Of a stretch of DNA of 64,000 bases, positions 9,244 through 18,116 are shown piece by piece. The translations under genes and the position numbers were made by a program. Source of the stretch: Algibacter miyuki (GTDB lineage Bacteria > Bacteroidota > Bacteroidia > Flavobacteriales > Flavobacteriaceae); assembly GCF_030409805.1 (NCBI RefSeq), contig NZ_JAUFQP010000007.1:992001-1056000 (forward strand). The letters are read 5' to 3'. The stretch's first letter is position 1. Every line of letters begins with the position of its first letter. The notes under the pieces were generated by a model, which saw only the letters and a program-made list of their open reading frames with translations, did no database searches and had not been told where the DNA came from.

Positions 9244-9826
9244 GAGTAGTAAAAAAGCACAAGGAAAATTAATAGTATTCTCGGCACCATCAGGTTCAGG
9301 AAAAACAACTATAGTTAGGCATTTATTAGGTTTAGATCATTTGAATTTAGAGTTTTCTATTTCGGCAACTTCGCGCGAAAGTCGAGGTACGGAAATAGAC
9401 GGCACCGATTATTATTTTTTGTCGGCTAGCGATTTTAAGTCAAAAATTAAAAACGATGAATTCTTAGAATGGGAAGAAGTATATCGTGATAATTTCTACG
9501 GAACTTTAAAAACCGAAGTAGAACGTATTTGGGCAAAAGGTAAAAACGTTATTTTTGATATTGATGTTTCAGGTGGCTTACGTATAAAGCGAAAATTCCC
9601 AGATGAAACTTTGGCTATTTTTGTAAAACCACCAAGTATTGACGAGTTGAAAATTCGACTTAAAAAACGTAAAACCGAAAGTGAAGATAAAATAAACATG
9701 CGTGTAGCTAAGGCTTCGGCCGAATTGGCAACCGCACCTCTATTTGATGTTATTGTTGTTAATGATACTTTAGAGCCAGCGCTTGTAGAAGCTGAAAATT
9801 TAGTGAGTACGTTTTTAAAATCATAA
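9242..9826 (+). CDS. gmk: Guanylate kinase
   Basis: The 194-residue enzyme phosphorylates GMP to GDP with ATP. The P-loop is APSGSGKTT (residues 15-23), a common variant of the family's GPSGAGKST. Further marks: FSISATSRESRGTEIDGTDYYF (GMP-binding region), FLEWEEVYRDNFYGTLKTEVE, and VIFDIDVSGGLRIK. Length is normal for bacterial Gmk (about 190-210). nadD follows 16 bases downstream, so yicC-gmk-nadD is probably one transcription unit. No Shine-Dalgarno is visible; the start codon is the end of the heptamer repeat. Confidence 0.97.
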   Translation: MSSKKAQGKLIVFSAPSGSGKTTIVRHLLGLDHLNLEFSISATSRESRGTEIDGTDYYFLSASDFKSKIKNDEFLEWEEVYRDNFYGTLKTEVERIWAKGKNVIFDIDVSGGLRIKRKFPDETLAIFVKPPSIDELKIRLKKRKTESEDKINMRVAKASAELATAPLFDVIVVNDTLEPALVEAENLVSTFLKS

Positions 9827-9842
9827 TAAATAAAATTTTTAA

Positions 9843-10421
9843 ATGAAAATTGGGTTGTATTTCGGGTCTTTTAATCCTATACATATCGGGCATTTGGTTA
9901 TTGCTAATCACTTGGCTGAACATAGCGATTTAGATCAGGTTTGGTTTGTTGTAACACCACATAATCCATTTAAAAAGAAAGCGACTTTATTAGATAATTA
10001 CCAACGTTTAGAGTTGGTATATCGGGCTACTAAAGATTACGATAAGTTGCAGCCAAGCGATATTGAATTTAAATTACCACAACCTAATTATACGGTAAAT
10101 ACGCTGGCTCATATTCAAGAAAAATATCCGAAGCATACATTTTCTCTAATTATGGGGGAGGATAATTTAAAAAGTTTCCACAAGTGGAAAAATTACGAGG
10201 TTATTTTAGAAAATCATCATATTTATGTGTATCCAAGAATTTCAGAACAAACCGTGGATACACAATTTACTGGGCATGAGAAAATTCATGTTATTAATGC
10301 TCCCGTTATGGAGTTATCTTCAACATTTATTAGGAAATGTATAAAAGACGGTAAAAATGTTAAGCCGATGTTGCCTGAAAATGTATGGGAATATCTAGAC
10401 GAAATGAATTTTTATAAGTAG
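9843..10421 (+). CDS. nadD: Nicotinate-nucleotide adenylyltransferase
   Basis: The 192-residue cytosolic enzyme joins nicotinate mononucleotide and ATP to deaminated NAD. It has the nucleotidyltransferase start GLYFGSFNPIHIGH, with the (H/T)xGH motif at His14-His17, the central block VWFVVTPHNPFKKK, and the C-terminal ELSSTFIRKCI (ISSTxIR motif). Length fits bacterial NadD. It follows gmk closely and ends the unit before a bidirectional terminator. The other de novo NAD genes in the window, nadA and nadB, are at 36-39 kb. Confidence 0.96.
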   Translation: MKIGLYFGSFNPIHIGHLVIANHLAEHSDLDQVWFVVTPHNPFKKKATLLDNYQRLELVYRATKDYDKLQPSDIEFKLPQPNYTVNTLAHIQEKYPKHTFSLIMGEDNLKSFHKWKNYEVILENHHIYVYPRISEQTVDTQFTGHEKIHVINAPVMELSSTFIRKCIKDGKNVKPMLPENVWEYLDEMNFYK

Positions 10422-10537
10422 TTTTTTTCAATTACCGACAACCCAAAACATGGCGTAAGTAAAATCTTTTATATAGGCAGTGAATCGCTTTTTTAATAGA
10501 TTAAGATGTACTGATTAGGATTTAAAACATAAAAAAA

Positions 10538-10566
10538 AACCAACCTAAAAGGGTTGGTTTTTTTCA
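10538..10566. terminator. Bidirectional terminator between nadD and the Kbp-like gene
   Basis: A stem AACCAACC / GGTTGGTT with an intervening TAAAAG loop is flanked by an A-run on the left and a T-run on the right. It can serve nadD (plus) and the convergent gene at 10596 (minus). Confidence 0.85.
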
Positions 10567-10595
10567 CTTAATAACATAAATTTTGTAGGTAATTT

Positions 10596-11093
10596 TTAGT
10601 CTAAGGCAGGAATACGTAATGCTTGTCCTGGGTAAATTTTATCAGGGTCAGTAAGCATAGGCTTATTGGCTTCAAAAATTACCGGGTACTTCATAGCATT
10701 TCCGTAGTAATGTTTTGCTATTTTTCCTAATGTGTCACCACTAACCACGGTATGAAACTGGGCTTCTGGTTCTACGTTTTCAACCGTCATTTGGTCGTCA
10801 ACAGTAGCAATACCATTCGAGTTTCCAACTACTAAAACAACTTTTTCTTTTGTTGCTTGGTTGTAAGCTGCTCCAGTAATTGTAGCGTTATCATCATTAA
10901 TAAAAATATTTAAATCGTCAACTTGCAATTGCAAGCTTGTTATTGTTTCTTTTAAATTTTTTGCAGCTGCGGTTTCTAACTTAAGCTTAGCAGCAGCAAC
11001 TTCATTTGCAGCTTCGGTAGCTTCTTCTGCTTCTGTTTTTCCAATGCCAAATACTTTTGCTCCGGCATCTTTAATAAATGAAAATATTCCCAT
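10596..11093 (-). CDS. kbp: Kbp/YgaU-like BON-LysM protein
   Basis: The 165-residue product resembles E. coli Kbp (YgaU), a small cytoplasmic potassium-binding protein, over its whole length. It starts MGIFSFIKDAGAKVFG (E. coli MGLFNFVKDAGEKL), then has an alanine/glutamate-rich helix (about 20-50) not present in E. coli, a BON domain (about 55-103, NATITGAAYNQATKEKVVLVVG), and a LysM domain (113-163, HTVVSGDTLGKIAKHYYGNA and EANKPMLTDPDKIYPGQALRIP). There is no signal peptide. It is monocistronic between a bidirectional terminator and a 224-base spacer. Function is inferred from similarity alone. Confidence 0.85.
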   Translation of the reverse strand: MGIFSFIKDAGAKVFGIGKTEAEEATEAANEVAAAKLKLETAAAKNLKETITSLQLQVDDLNIFINDDNATITGAAYNQATKEKVVLVVGNSNGIATVDDQMTVENVEPEAQFHTVVSGDTLGKIAKHYYGNAMKYPVIFEANKPMLTDPDKIYPGQALRIPALD

Positions 11094-11317
11094 ATTCTTT
11101 TTTTTTTATTATAAAGGGTTAATATTGATTTTAGAGAGGTTCTTTAGAAACTTGAGAGAGGCTTGAGAGACAAATCAATATTAACGCCTTTTTTTATTAA
11201 GACACTCAAACTCTTGATTGGTCACAAGTTTTTTAAATTTTAACATTTTTTACATGTAATAAATATTTTAACGTGTTGATTTATAGGTGTTTTAGTTTAT
11301 TTTAAATATTTGTTTTT

Positions 11318-12256
11318 TTAAGATCGCTCACTTTCTCTTGGGTTTTCAATTCTAACACTTTTAAATTTTCGTTTCTTTTCTGTGTCTGTTTTTACAGCTT
11401 TTCCATTAGCCGATTTTAAGTATTGAATATACCCACGGCCCATAAATTCATAGGTTGTTCCCGAAGCGGCATGGAACAATTCTATTTTACCATCATTAAT
11501 AACACTCAATTGAAATTTTTCATTATCAAAGTAATCATAATCTAATGTTAGTATTTTTAGGTAGGGGTTGTTATTCACATTTCCAACACCATAAATACCG
11601 GTGTAATCCCAAATTAAACGGCTCACATTTGTACCGCTAACATCCTTCGAACTTTTAAATTCCGAGTCGTTTCCGCCTGCTAAAAACTGTAAGTAGTTTT
11701 CATTATCAAATTCATTAATTGCACCCATTTGGCTAGTGTAAACTTTTTCCCAAGCGTTATATTCCTGTAAAAAGTAGTGTATGTTATCGTAAAACACAAA
11801 ATCGTAATCAAAATTACTACGTTGGTAGCCATCTAAAAAGTACGATGTATCGTTATTAGGGTTGTAAAGTTCAATGGTATTATTGTCTATTTGGTAAACA
11901 TCAAATGTATCTAGACCATCTGCATCGTGGTTTACATCTAAAATCATATTGTAAGCATCGTAAGTTCCTACATCAATTCCAAAACCATTGCCTGTATTTC
12001 CTAAACCAACAATATTATTGTTTGCATATAGTACACCATTTTTAAACGAAATAGTAAATGCTTTTTGTAAAAATGGAGTTTCTCCATAACCTTTAGTGGC
12101 ATTAATATCTACATACCATAACTCGTACGAATTAATCAACTGATTTACCGAAATTCTAGGTTCCTCAATATAATCATCCACAATAACTTCGGTGTAACAC
12201 GATGTAAAAAGGGTAGCCATAAGGGCGAAGCTTGAAAGTAGTTTTATAGTTCTCAT
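11318..12256 (-). CDS. Uncharacterised flavobacterial lipoprotein
   Basis: This 312-residue protein has an SPII signal (MATLFTSC, Cys20) and a mature chain rich in Tyr, Asp and Asn (DTSYFLDGYQRSNFDYDF, NIHYFLQEYNAWEKVY), ending in a basic tail KKRKFKSVRIENPRESERS. The pattern of alternating polar and aromatic residues suggests a beta-rich extracytoplasmic protein. I recall relatives in Flavobacteriaceae sometimes labelled nicotinic acid mononucleotide adenylyltransferase; nothing in this sequence supports that enzyme (no HxGH motif, exported), and the real NadD is encoded at 9843. It is divergent from gpsA, with two adjoining palindromes in front of it. Function unknown. Confidence 0.85.
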   Translation of the reverse strand: MRTIKLLSSFALMATLFTSCYTEVIVDDYIEEPRISVNQLINSYELWYVDINATKGYGETPFLQKAFTISFKNGVLYANNNIVGLGNTGNGFGIDVGTYDAYNMILDVNHDADGLDTFDVYQIDNNTIELYNPNNDTSYFLDGYQRSNFDYDFVFYDNIHYFLQEYNAWEKVYTSQMGAINEFDNENYLQFLAGGNDSEFKSSKDVSGTNVSRLIWDYTGIYGVGNVNNNPYLKILTLDYDYFDNEKFQLSVINDGKIELFHAASGTTYEFMGRGYIQYLKSANGKAVKTDTEKKRKFKSVRIENPRESERS

Positions 12257-12280
12257 ATCTTATAATTTTAGTAAAAATGG

Positions 12281-12306
12281 AGGTCTAGACCTGTTTTTAA
12301 AAACAG
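12281..12306. promoter_or_regulatory. Two fused palindromes, candidate operator
   Basis: AGGTCTAGACCT (12281-12292) and CTGTTTTTAAAAACAG (12291-12306) are both perfect palindromes sharing two bases. They lie 25-50 bases upstream of the lipoprotein gene and about 140 upstream of gpsA. Confidence 0.4.
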
Positions 12307-12414
12307 TCAAAAACCAATCATTTTTAGGGTTTCTAATTAGCTAGGTTTCAAAACACGTGCCAAAAAATAATTTCAATAAACATATCCGCTTTCAAATAAG
12401 ACTAATATTTTGTG

Positions 12415-12422
12415 TATTTTTG
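12415..12422 (+). promoter_or_regulatory. -7 box for gpsA
   Basis: TATTTTTG is an exact TANNTTTG match, 23 bases before the ATG at 12446. It overlaps an in-frame TTG at 12410 region and so argues against a longer protein. Confidence 0.6.
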
Positions 12423-12445
12423 AACTAGACAATAAAAATATTTTC

Positions 12446-13447
12446 ATGGATAAACCTTTAAAATATGCGGTTTTTGGCGCAGGAAGTTGGGCTACAGCAA
12501 TAGTAAAAATGCTGAGCGAAAATTTAGGCGAAATTGGTTGGTATATGCGTAGTGTTTACACCAAAGAACATCTGTTGCGCGAGCAGCATAACCCCAATTA
12601 TTTAAGCTCGGTAGAGTTTCATTTAGATCAACTAAAAATTAGTAATGATATAAACGAAATTGCCGCATATGCCGATGTGTTAATATTCGTAATACCATCT
12701 GCCTTTATACACAGCGAGCTACAAAAACTCAACGTCGATATTTCTAATAAAACCATTGTTTCTGCCGTAAAAGGTATTATGCCCGAAACCGGACTTTTGG
12801 TAGGCGAGCATTTTCAAGAAGTTTATAAAGTACCCTCTAATAATATAGCTGTAATTGCTGGCCCATGTCATGCCGAAGAGGTGGCGTTAGAGCGTTTATC
12901 GTATCTTACCATTTCATGTTCCGATGAAGAAAAAGCCACGCATATCGCCAATAATTTATCATCCGATTATATAAAAACCAAAGTAAGCGACGATGTTATC
13001 GGCATCGAATACGCCGTAATGCTTAAAAATATTTACGCCATCGCGGCCGGAATTGCACACGGTTTAGGCTACGGCGATAATTTCCAGAGTGTCCTGATGA
13101 GTAATTCTATTCGCGAAATGAAACGCTTCATCAAAAAAATGCATAAAATGAAACGTAACATCAACGATTCCGCATATTTAGGCGATTTATTGGTTACTGG
13201 TTATTCCGTGTTTTCTCGAAATCGCATGTTCGGTAACATGATTGGCAAAGGCTACACCGTAAAATCGGCGCAAATGGAAATGAGCATGGTGGCCGAGGGG
13301 TATTACGCGACAAAATCGGCACATTTACTAAATATTAAAAACGCCAAAAAAACGCAATTACCCATTATAAATGCGGTTTACGATATATTATACGAAAATA
13401 AAAACCCTAAAAAAGTCTTTAAAAAACTCACCGATAAGTTAGATTAA
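12446..13447 (+). CDS. gpsA: Glycerol-3-phosphate dehydrogenase [NAD(P)+]
   Basis: The 333-residue cytosolic enzyme reduces dihydroxyacetone phosphate to sn-glycerol 3-phosphate for phospholipid synthesis. It begins MDKPLKYAVFGAGSWATAI with the Rossmann glycine motif, followed by FVIPSAFIHSEL, VSAVKGI, AVIAGPCHAEEVA, the catalytic-lysine block AVMLKNIYAIAAGIAHGLGYG, and the C-terminal LGDLLVTGYSVFSRNRMFG. The ATG at 12446 is preferred over a TTG at 12410 because the family starts here and a promoter box lies between. Immediately after the stop is the first copy of an interspersed repeat element. A 2-hydroxyacid dehydrogenase gene follows it. Confidence 0.96.
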   Translation: MDKPLKYAVFGAGSWATAIVKMLSENLGEIGWYMRSVYTKEHLLREQHNPNYLSSVEFHLDQLKISNDINEIAAYADVLIFVIPSAFIHSELQKLNVDISNKTIVSAVKGIMPETGLLVGEHFQEVYKVPSNNIAVIAGPCHAEEVALERLSYLTISCSDEEKATHIANNLSSDYIKTKVSDDVIGIEYAVMLKNIYAIAAGIAHGLGYGDNFQSVLMSNSIREMKRFIKKMHKMKRNINDSAYLGDLLVTGYSVFSRNRMFGNMIGKGYTVKSAQMEMSMVAEGYYATKSAHLLNIKNAKKTQLPIINAVYDILYENKNPKKVFKKLTDKLD

Positions 13448-13454
13448 AACCCCG

Positions 13455-13563
13455 TTTGGGCGTTACCCGAAAAGGGTCGGGCTTTCACTACTCGCTTTTT
13501 TGTGTTGCATAAGTGCAACAACACAAAAAGAGCTCAAACAGGCCGTTCAATCCCTAACGCAAA
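13455..13563 (+). repeat. Interspersed intergenic element, copy 1
   Basis: A 109-base element with terminal inverted repeats GCGTTA (13460-13465) and TAACGC (13555-13560), flanked by TTTG and CAAA. Inside are a small ACCC-GAAAA-GGGT hairpin, the block GGGTCGGGCT, and a larger hairpin whose arms are CTTTTTTGTGTTGCA and TGCAACAACACAAAAAG. It begins 8 bases after the gpsA stop. A second copy lies at 43764-43859; 19 internal bases are identical. I recall similar sequences as common intergenic repeats in Flavobacteriaceae genomes, but cannot verify this here. Confidence 0.75.
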
Positions 13564-13610
13564 AGGCTAAACCGAAAGTTTTAGCTTAAAATTCAATACC
13601 GTTTTACATC

Positions 13611-14546
13611 ATGAAAATTCTTCATCTCGATACCAACCACGATTTATTAATAGGGCAATTAGCTCAAGCGGGCTTTGAAAACCACGAAGATTATACGGCT
13701 ACAAAACCGGAAATAGAAGCCAAAATAAAAAACTACGACGGTATTGTTTTACGCAGCCGATTCAGTATTGATAAACAATTCCTAGATGCCGCTACCAACT
13801 TAAAATTCATTGGTAGAGTAGGCGCCGGACTCGAAAATATAGATTGCGATTATGCCCAACAAAAAGGTATTCATTTAATTTCTGCACCCGAAGGAAACCG
13901 TAATGCCGTTGGCGAGCACAGTTTAGGCATGCTCCTGTCGTTATTCAATAAATTAAATAAAGCCGATGCTGAGGTACGCCAAGGGAAATGGCTTCGTGAG
14001 GACAATCGAGGTGTAGAACTCGACGGAAAAACCGTAGGTTTAATTGGCTACGGAAATATGGGCAAAGCTTTTGCTAAAAAATTACGCGGTTTTGATGTAA
14101 CCGTGTTGTGTTACGACATAAAACCTAATTTAGGCGATGCAAATGCAAAACAGGTTACTTTGGACGAATTTAAAGCACAAGTCGATGTGGTAAGCTTACA
14201 TACACCGCAAACAGAGTTAACCTTAAACATGATAAATGCCGATTTTATCAATGGCGTTAAAAAACCGTTTTGGCTTATAAATACCGCTCGTGGAAAAAGC
14301 GTAGTGACCGCAGATTTGGCGTCAGCCTTAAAATCGGGAAAAATATTAGGAGCCGGTCTCGATGTTTTAGAATACGAAAAAGCATCCTTCGAAAATCTCT
14401 TTTCAACCGAATTACCCGAAGCTTTTCAATATTTAATCGATTCAAAAAATGTATTATTATCACCACACGTTGCCGGTTGGACTATTGAAAGTAAGGAAAA
14501 ACTAGCCCAAACGATAGTAGATAAAATTATCGCGAAATTTTGTTAA
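13611..14546 (+). CDS. D-2-hydroxyacid dehydrogenase (SerA-like)
   Basis: The 311-residue NAD-dependent oxidoreductase has the D-isomer-specific 2-hydroxyacid dehydrogenase layout: an N-terminal substrate domain (GIVLRSRFSIDKQFLDAA, IGRVGAGLENID), a Rossmann domain with GKTVGLIGYGNMG, catalytic Arg in LINTARGKSV, and His in LLSPHVAGWT. It lacks the C-terminal ACT domain of full-length SerA, so phosphoglycerate dehydrogenase is likely but another 2-keto acid (glyoxylate, hydroxypyruvate) is possible. It lies between the repeat element and a DUF1801 gene that starts 24 bases downstream, probably in the same transcript. Confidence 0.88.
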   Translation: MKILHLDTNHDLLIGQLAQAGFENHEDYTATKPEIEAKIKNYDGIVLRSRFSIDKQFLDAATNLKFIGRVGAGLENIDCDYAQQKGIHLISAPEGNRNAVGEHSLGMLLSLFNKLNKADAEVRQGKWLREDNRGVELDGKTVGLIGYGNMGKAFAKKLRGFDVTVLCYDIKPNLGDANAKQVTLDEFKAQVDVVSLHTPQTELTLNMINADFINGVKKPFWLINTARGKSVVTADLASALKSGKILGAGLDVLEYEKASFENLFSTELPEAFQYLIDSKNVLLSPHVAGWTIESKEKLAQTIVDKIIAKFC

Positions 14547-14570
14547 CTTTAAGTTTTCAAGATAATAAGT

Positions 14571-15026
14571 ATGACGTCTAAAGCCACCACCGTAAACGAA
14601 TACCTTTCCAATTTACCAGAAGACAGAACAATACCTGTCGAAAAACTCAGGCAACAACTTTTAACAAATATGCCAAAAGGGATAGAGGAAACCATAAGTT
14701 ACGGCATGTTGGGCTACGTTGTACCACACAAGGTTTATCCAAGTGGATATCATTGCAATCCTAAATTGCCACTACCTTTCATGAGTTTAGCATCTCAAAA
14801 AAACTTTATTGCCGTTTACAGTATGGTACTTTATGCCAAAAAAGAAGTTATGGATTGGTTTGTTACCGAATACGCAAAACGCTGTAAATACAAACTCGAT
14901 ATGGGCAAAAGTTGTATCCGTTTCAAGAAAATGGACGATATTCCGTTCGAACTTATTGGCGAATTAGCCGCTAAAGTAAGTACAGAATCATGGATTGAGA
15001 TTTATGAGAACGCTTTTAAAAAGTAA
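14571..15026 (+). CDS. DUF1801 (YdhG/YobT-like) protein
   Basis: The 151-residue protein has the DUF1801 pattern: TVNEYLSNLPEDRTIPVEKLRQQL, GIEETISYGMLGYVVPHKVYPSGYH, LPLPFMSLASQKNFIAVYSM and KLDMGKSCIRFKKMDDIPFELIGEL. It is cytosolic with no signal or membrane segment. Members are small frataxin-like-fold proteins without a settled biochemical role. It starts 24 bases after the 2-hydroxyacid dehydrogenase; a near-consensus -7 box (TAACTTTA, 14544-14551) overlapping the upstream stop codon could give it its own promoter. Confidence 0.85.
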   Translation: MTSKATTVNEYLSNLPEDRTIPVEKLRQQLLTNMPKGIEETISYGMLGYVVPHKVYPSGYHCNPKLPLPFMSLASQKNFIAVYSMVLYAKKEVMDWFVTEYAKRCKYKLDMGKSCIRFKKMDDIPFELIGELAAKVSTESWIEIYENAFKK

Positions 15027-15234
15027 TATAATCTAGGTTTTTCTTTAATTTGTCTCAGTAAGATTTCTCCATATCTAATACATCAAATAGTATCTAATAG
15101 TTAAAAATAGGATATTATTAATACTTTCGAAATAAGTATATTTCAATTAAATAACTTTTATTCAGTATAATTTTATATGTATATTCGTGTATTAGATTGC
15201 ATTATTTAATAAATGCCCATAAAATTATATAAAA

Positions 15235-17322
15235 ATGAAATTGAATTACTTGTCACTTTTAGGTGGTGTCGCGTTATTGTCGGTTACTGCTTGTAAAACC
15301 GATCAAAAAGAAGCTATAGCTCAAGTTGAAACTGTTCCAGGAATAAACTTAGACTTCATGGATACGAGCACGAAACCAAGCGAAGATTTTTTTAGGTATG
15401 TCAACGGAAAATGGCTAGACAATACCGAAATCCCTGCTGATAGAAGCCGTTGGGGAAGTTTCGATGAACTTAGAAAAAATACAGATGATGATGCGCTTTT
15501 AATTTTAAAATCGGCAACATCAACCAATAAAGATTTAGTTAAAACAGAAGTTATTCCCGGATCAGACCAAGATAAAGCGGTAAAATTATACCAAACCATC
15601 ATGGATACTGTTGCTCGAAATAAGCAAGGTTTGGAGCCATTAAAACCCATTTTTGCTAAAATTGATGCCATTAACAATATTGATGATTTACAAGATTATT
15701 TAATTGAAATGGAACCTAAAGGCGGCGCCGGCTTAATTGGTTTTTATGTACATGCACACGCAAAGGATAGTAATAAAAATACGGCATATTTAGGGTCGGG
15801 ACGATTAGGTCTGCCAGATCGTGATTACTATGTTAAAGACGATGACGATTCAAAAGAAAAAAGAGAGAAATATTTAATGCATATCGCGAAAATGTTTCAG
15901 TTTTTAGGTAAAACCGAATCTGAGGCAGTTGCAGAAGCTAATCAAATTTTAGCTTTTGAAACACAATTGGCCGAACCAAAAATGGATAAGGTAGAGCGTC
16001 GTGATGCACGAAAAAGATACAACCCAAGATCTGTAGCCGATTTACAAAAAATGGTGCCTGCTATTAACTGGAAATCGTATTTTGATGGTATTGGAGCTAA
16101 AAGCATCGATACTGTAATTGTTACCGATGTTAAGTATATTAACGCTTTACAAGATATATTGGCTCAAAATAATGTGGACGATTGGAAAACGTTTTTACGT
16201 TGGAATAGTTTTAATGGAGCCGCAAGTTTATTAACTACTGATTTAGCAAAAGCCGATTGGGAGTTTTACAGTAAAGAATTACGTGGAGCTAAAGAGCAAA
16301 GACCATTAAATGAAAATGCTTTAAGTACCGTAAATAATAATATTGGTGAAGCTTTAGGTAAACTGTATGTAGAAAATTATTTTCCGCCAGAAGCCAAAGC
16401 TAAAGCTGAAAAAATGATACAGAATGTTATTCTAGCATTTAAAAATAGAATTTCTAATGTGTCTTGGATGACGGAAGATACCAAAGCAAAAGCCATTGAA
16501 AAGCTGTTGGCTTTAAAGGTGAAGATTGCATATCCAGACCAATGGAGAGATTATTCTGAGTTAGAAATTAGTGGGCCAGAAGACAACGGATCTTACCTTC
16601 AAAACATGCTTAATGTAAGTGCATGGAACCATAAAAAAAGTATCGAAGATTTATCGAAACCAGTGGATAAGAGTGAGTGGGGTATGGCGCCGCAAGTGGT
16701 GAACGCTTATTTTAACCCTGCTTATAATGAAATTGTTTTTCCAGCGGCTATTTTACAACCACCATTTTATAACTTTACAGCAGACGATGCCGTAAACTAC
16801 GGAGGTATTGGGGCTGTTATTGGTCATGAAATTTCACATTGTTTTGACGATTCTGGATCGCGTTATGATAAAGATGGAAACTTAAACAATTGGTGGACAG
16901 AAGAAGATTTAACGCAGTTTGAAGCTTTAGGAAAAGAGCTAGCCGACCAATATAGTGAGATTGAAGTATTGCCTGGAATTTTTATTAATGGCGCCTTCAC
17001 ACTTGGTGAAAATATTGGAGATCTAGGTGGTGTTAATGCTGCGTATGATGCATTACAGATGGATTTAACAGAAAACGGAAAGCCAGAACCTATTGATGGT
17101 TTTACGCCAGAACAACGCTTTTTTATGAGTTGGGCTACGGTTTGGAGAACAAAAATGAGAGAAGACGCTTTAAAAACAAGGCTGAAAACAGATACGCATT
17201 CGCCAGGAATGAACCGTGCAGTACAACCACTATTAAATATTGATTCGTTTTACGAAGCTTTTAATATAAAAGCTGGTGATAGCATGTATATTGCTCCGGA
17301 GAACCGTGTAAAAATCTGGTAA
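15235..17322 (+). CDS. M13-family zinc metallopeptidase lipoprotein (PepO/neprilysin-like)
   Basis: The 695-residue protein has an SPII signal (LSVTAC) and a complete M13 peptidase. M13_N starts MDTSTKPSEDFFRYVNGKWLDN; the catalytic domain has the zinc motif IGHEISHCFDD with His531, Glu532 and His535, and the third ligand block LGENIGDLGG with Glu592 and Asp596. NAYFNPAYNEIVFPAAILQPPFY is the substrate-binding region, and the C-terminus ends in APENRVKIW. It is likely surface- or periplasm-facing and cleaves oligopeptides. Length is typical for bacterial M13 (about 670-700). It has its own 208-base upstream region and ends at a strong bidirectional terminator. Confidence 0.95.
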   Translation: MKLNYLSLLGGVALLSVTACKTDQKEAIAQVETVPGINLDFMDTSTKPSEDFFRYVNGKWLDNTEIPADRSRWGSFDELRKNTDDDALLILKSATSTNKDLVKTEVIPGSDQDKAVKLYQTIMDTVARNKQGLEPLKPIFAKIDAINNIDDLQDYLIEMEPKGGAGLIGFYVHAHAKDSNKNTAYLGSGRLGLPDRDYYVKDDDDSKEKREKYLMHIAKMFQFLGKTESEAVAEANQILAFETQLAEPKMDKVERRDARKRYNPRSVADLQKMVPAINWKSYFDGIGAKSIDTVIVTDVKYINALQDILAQNNVDDWKTFLRWNSFNGAASLLTTDLAKADWEFYSKELRGAKEQRPLNENALSTVNNNIGEALGKLYVENYFPPEAKAKAEKMIQNVILAFKNRISNVSWMTEDTKAKAIEKLLALKVKIAYPDQWRDYSELEISGPEDNGSYLQNMLNVSAWNHKKSIEDLSKPVDKSEWGMAPQVVNAYFNPAYNEIVFPAAILQPPFYNFTADDAVNYGGIGAVIGHEISHCFDDSGSRYDKDGNLNNWWTEEDLTQFEALGKELADQYSEIEVLPGIFINGAFTLGENIGDLGGVNAAYDALQMDLTENGKPEPIDGFTPEQRFFMSWATVWRTKMREDALKTRLKTDTHSPGMNRAVQPLLNIDSFYEAFNIKAGDSMYIAPENRVKIW

Positions 17323-17351
17323 TGATTTTAGTATAACATATTTAGTATAGC

Positions 17352-17393
17352 ATAAAAAAAGGCGTTTTCTATATATAGAAAACGCCTTTTTTA
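17352..17393. terminator. Bidirectional terminator
   Basis: AAAAAGGCGTTTTCTATA pairs perfectly with TATAGAAAACGCCTTTTT. It lies between convergent genes ending at 17322 and 17409 and has an A-run and a T-run for both directions. Confidence 0.93.
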
Positions 17394-17408
17394 GTATTTT
17401 AAATAAGC

Positions 17409-18116
17409 TTATTTTTTAGCTTCAGCAGCTTGTAATACTTGTTTTTGTCTTAGTAATTCAGTTTTAGTAAGTTGTACTAAATTAAAATTAGGTGCCGTTT
17501 TTAGTGTAGCATCTAGAATATCAACAGCGGGATCAATATTTGTTTTTTTGTCTTTAGTGTATGTAGAAAGCGCATTCAAATACATAAATGCCGATTTTAG
17601 TGGCACTTCGTATGGGTTTTGAGTTTCATAGAATGCCTTTTTCATGCCATCTTCAGCATTTGCTAAACCAAAATCGATATATTTTTGTGCTTCATCTAAT
17701 ACATTGGTTTGCATGTTAAGTTCTGCCAGTTCATAAGCAATCATCGGGTTTGGGTCTCTTTTAAACATTTCACTGAAATGATCTATAGCTAGTTTAGGAC
17801 GCTTAACGGCTTTTAAAGATATCGCTTTTACTTCGAGTGCAATATCAGAATCAGTAGACATCTTTACAATACCTAGCGTATTTAAAGCTTGCGAATACTT
17901 GCCTTCACTCATGTAAATGTAAGCCAATGTATCTAATCGGGGTTGCGATGGCTCCATGATATTTAAATGCGTCATGGCGTTTATAATGCCTTGAACATCA
18001 CCTTGCGCTTTCATTTGTGCATAATACGATTCGAAATGTTTTAATAATTCGGGGCTCGTTTGGGCATTCATTTGAATACTAAACGCCACTACAAGGAGGA
18101 GTACAATCTTTTTCAT
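17409..18116 (-). CDS. Exported TPR-like protein
   Basis: The 235-residue product has a short SPI signal (MKKIVLLLVVAFSIQMNAQ) and an all-helical mature part with TPR-like units, for example YIYMSEGKYSQALNTLGIVK, AISLKAVKRPKLAIDHFSEMFKRDPNP and MIAYELAELNMQTNVLDEAQKYIDFGLAN. It probably is a periplasmic scaffold protein; no catalytic motif is seen. A near-consensus -7 box (TAGATTTA on the minus strand, 18140-18147) lies 24 bases upstream. It is monocistronic between the terminator and the M28 peptidase gene, though read-through from the latter (98-base gap) is possible. Confidence 0.8.
   Translation of the reverse strand: MKKIVLLLVVAFSIQMNAQTSPELLKHFESYYAQMKAQGDVQGIINAMTHLNIMEPSQPRLDTLAYIYMSEGKYSQALNTLGIVKMSTDSDIALEVKAISLKAVKRPKLAIDHFSEMFKRDPNPMIAYELAELNMQTNVLDEAQKYIDFGLANAEDGMKKAFYETQNPYEVPLKSAFMYLNALSTYTKDKKTNIDPAVDILDATLKTAPNFNLVQLTKTELLRQKQVLQAAEAKK

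Noticed and set aside
11318..12256. Naming this lipoprotein nicotinic acid mononucleotide adenylyltransferase
   Set aside because: It is exported, lacks the HxGH motif, and a true NadD is encoded at 9843; the name seems to be a neighbourhood misannotation.
12410..12445. Longer GpsA starting with TTG at 12410
   Set aside because: The extension covers the promoter box at 12415-12422 and has no counterpart in the family.
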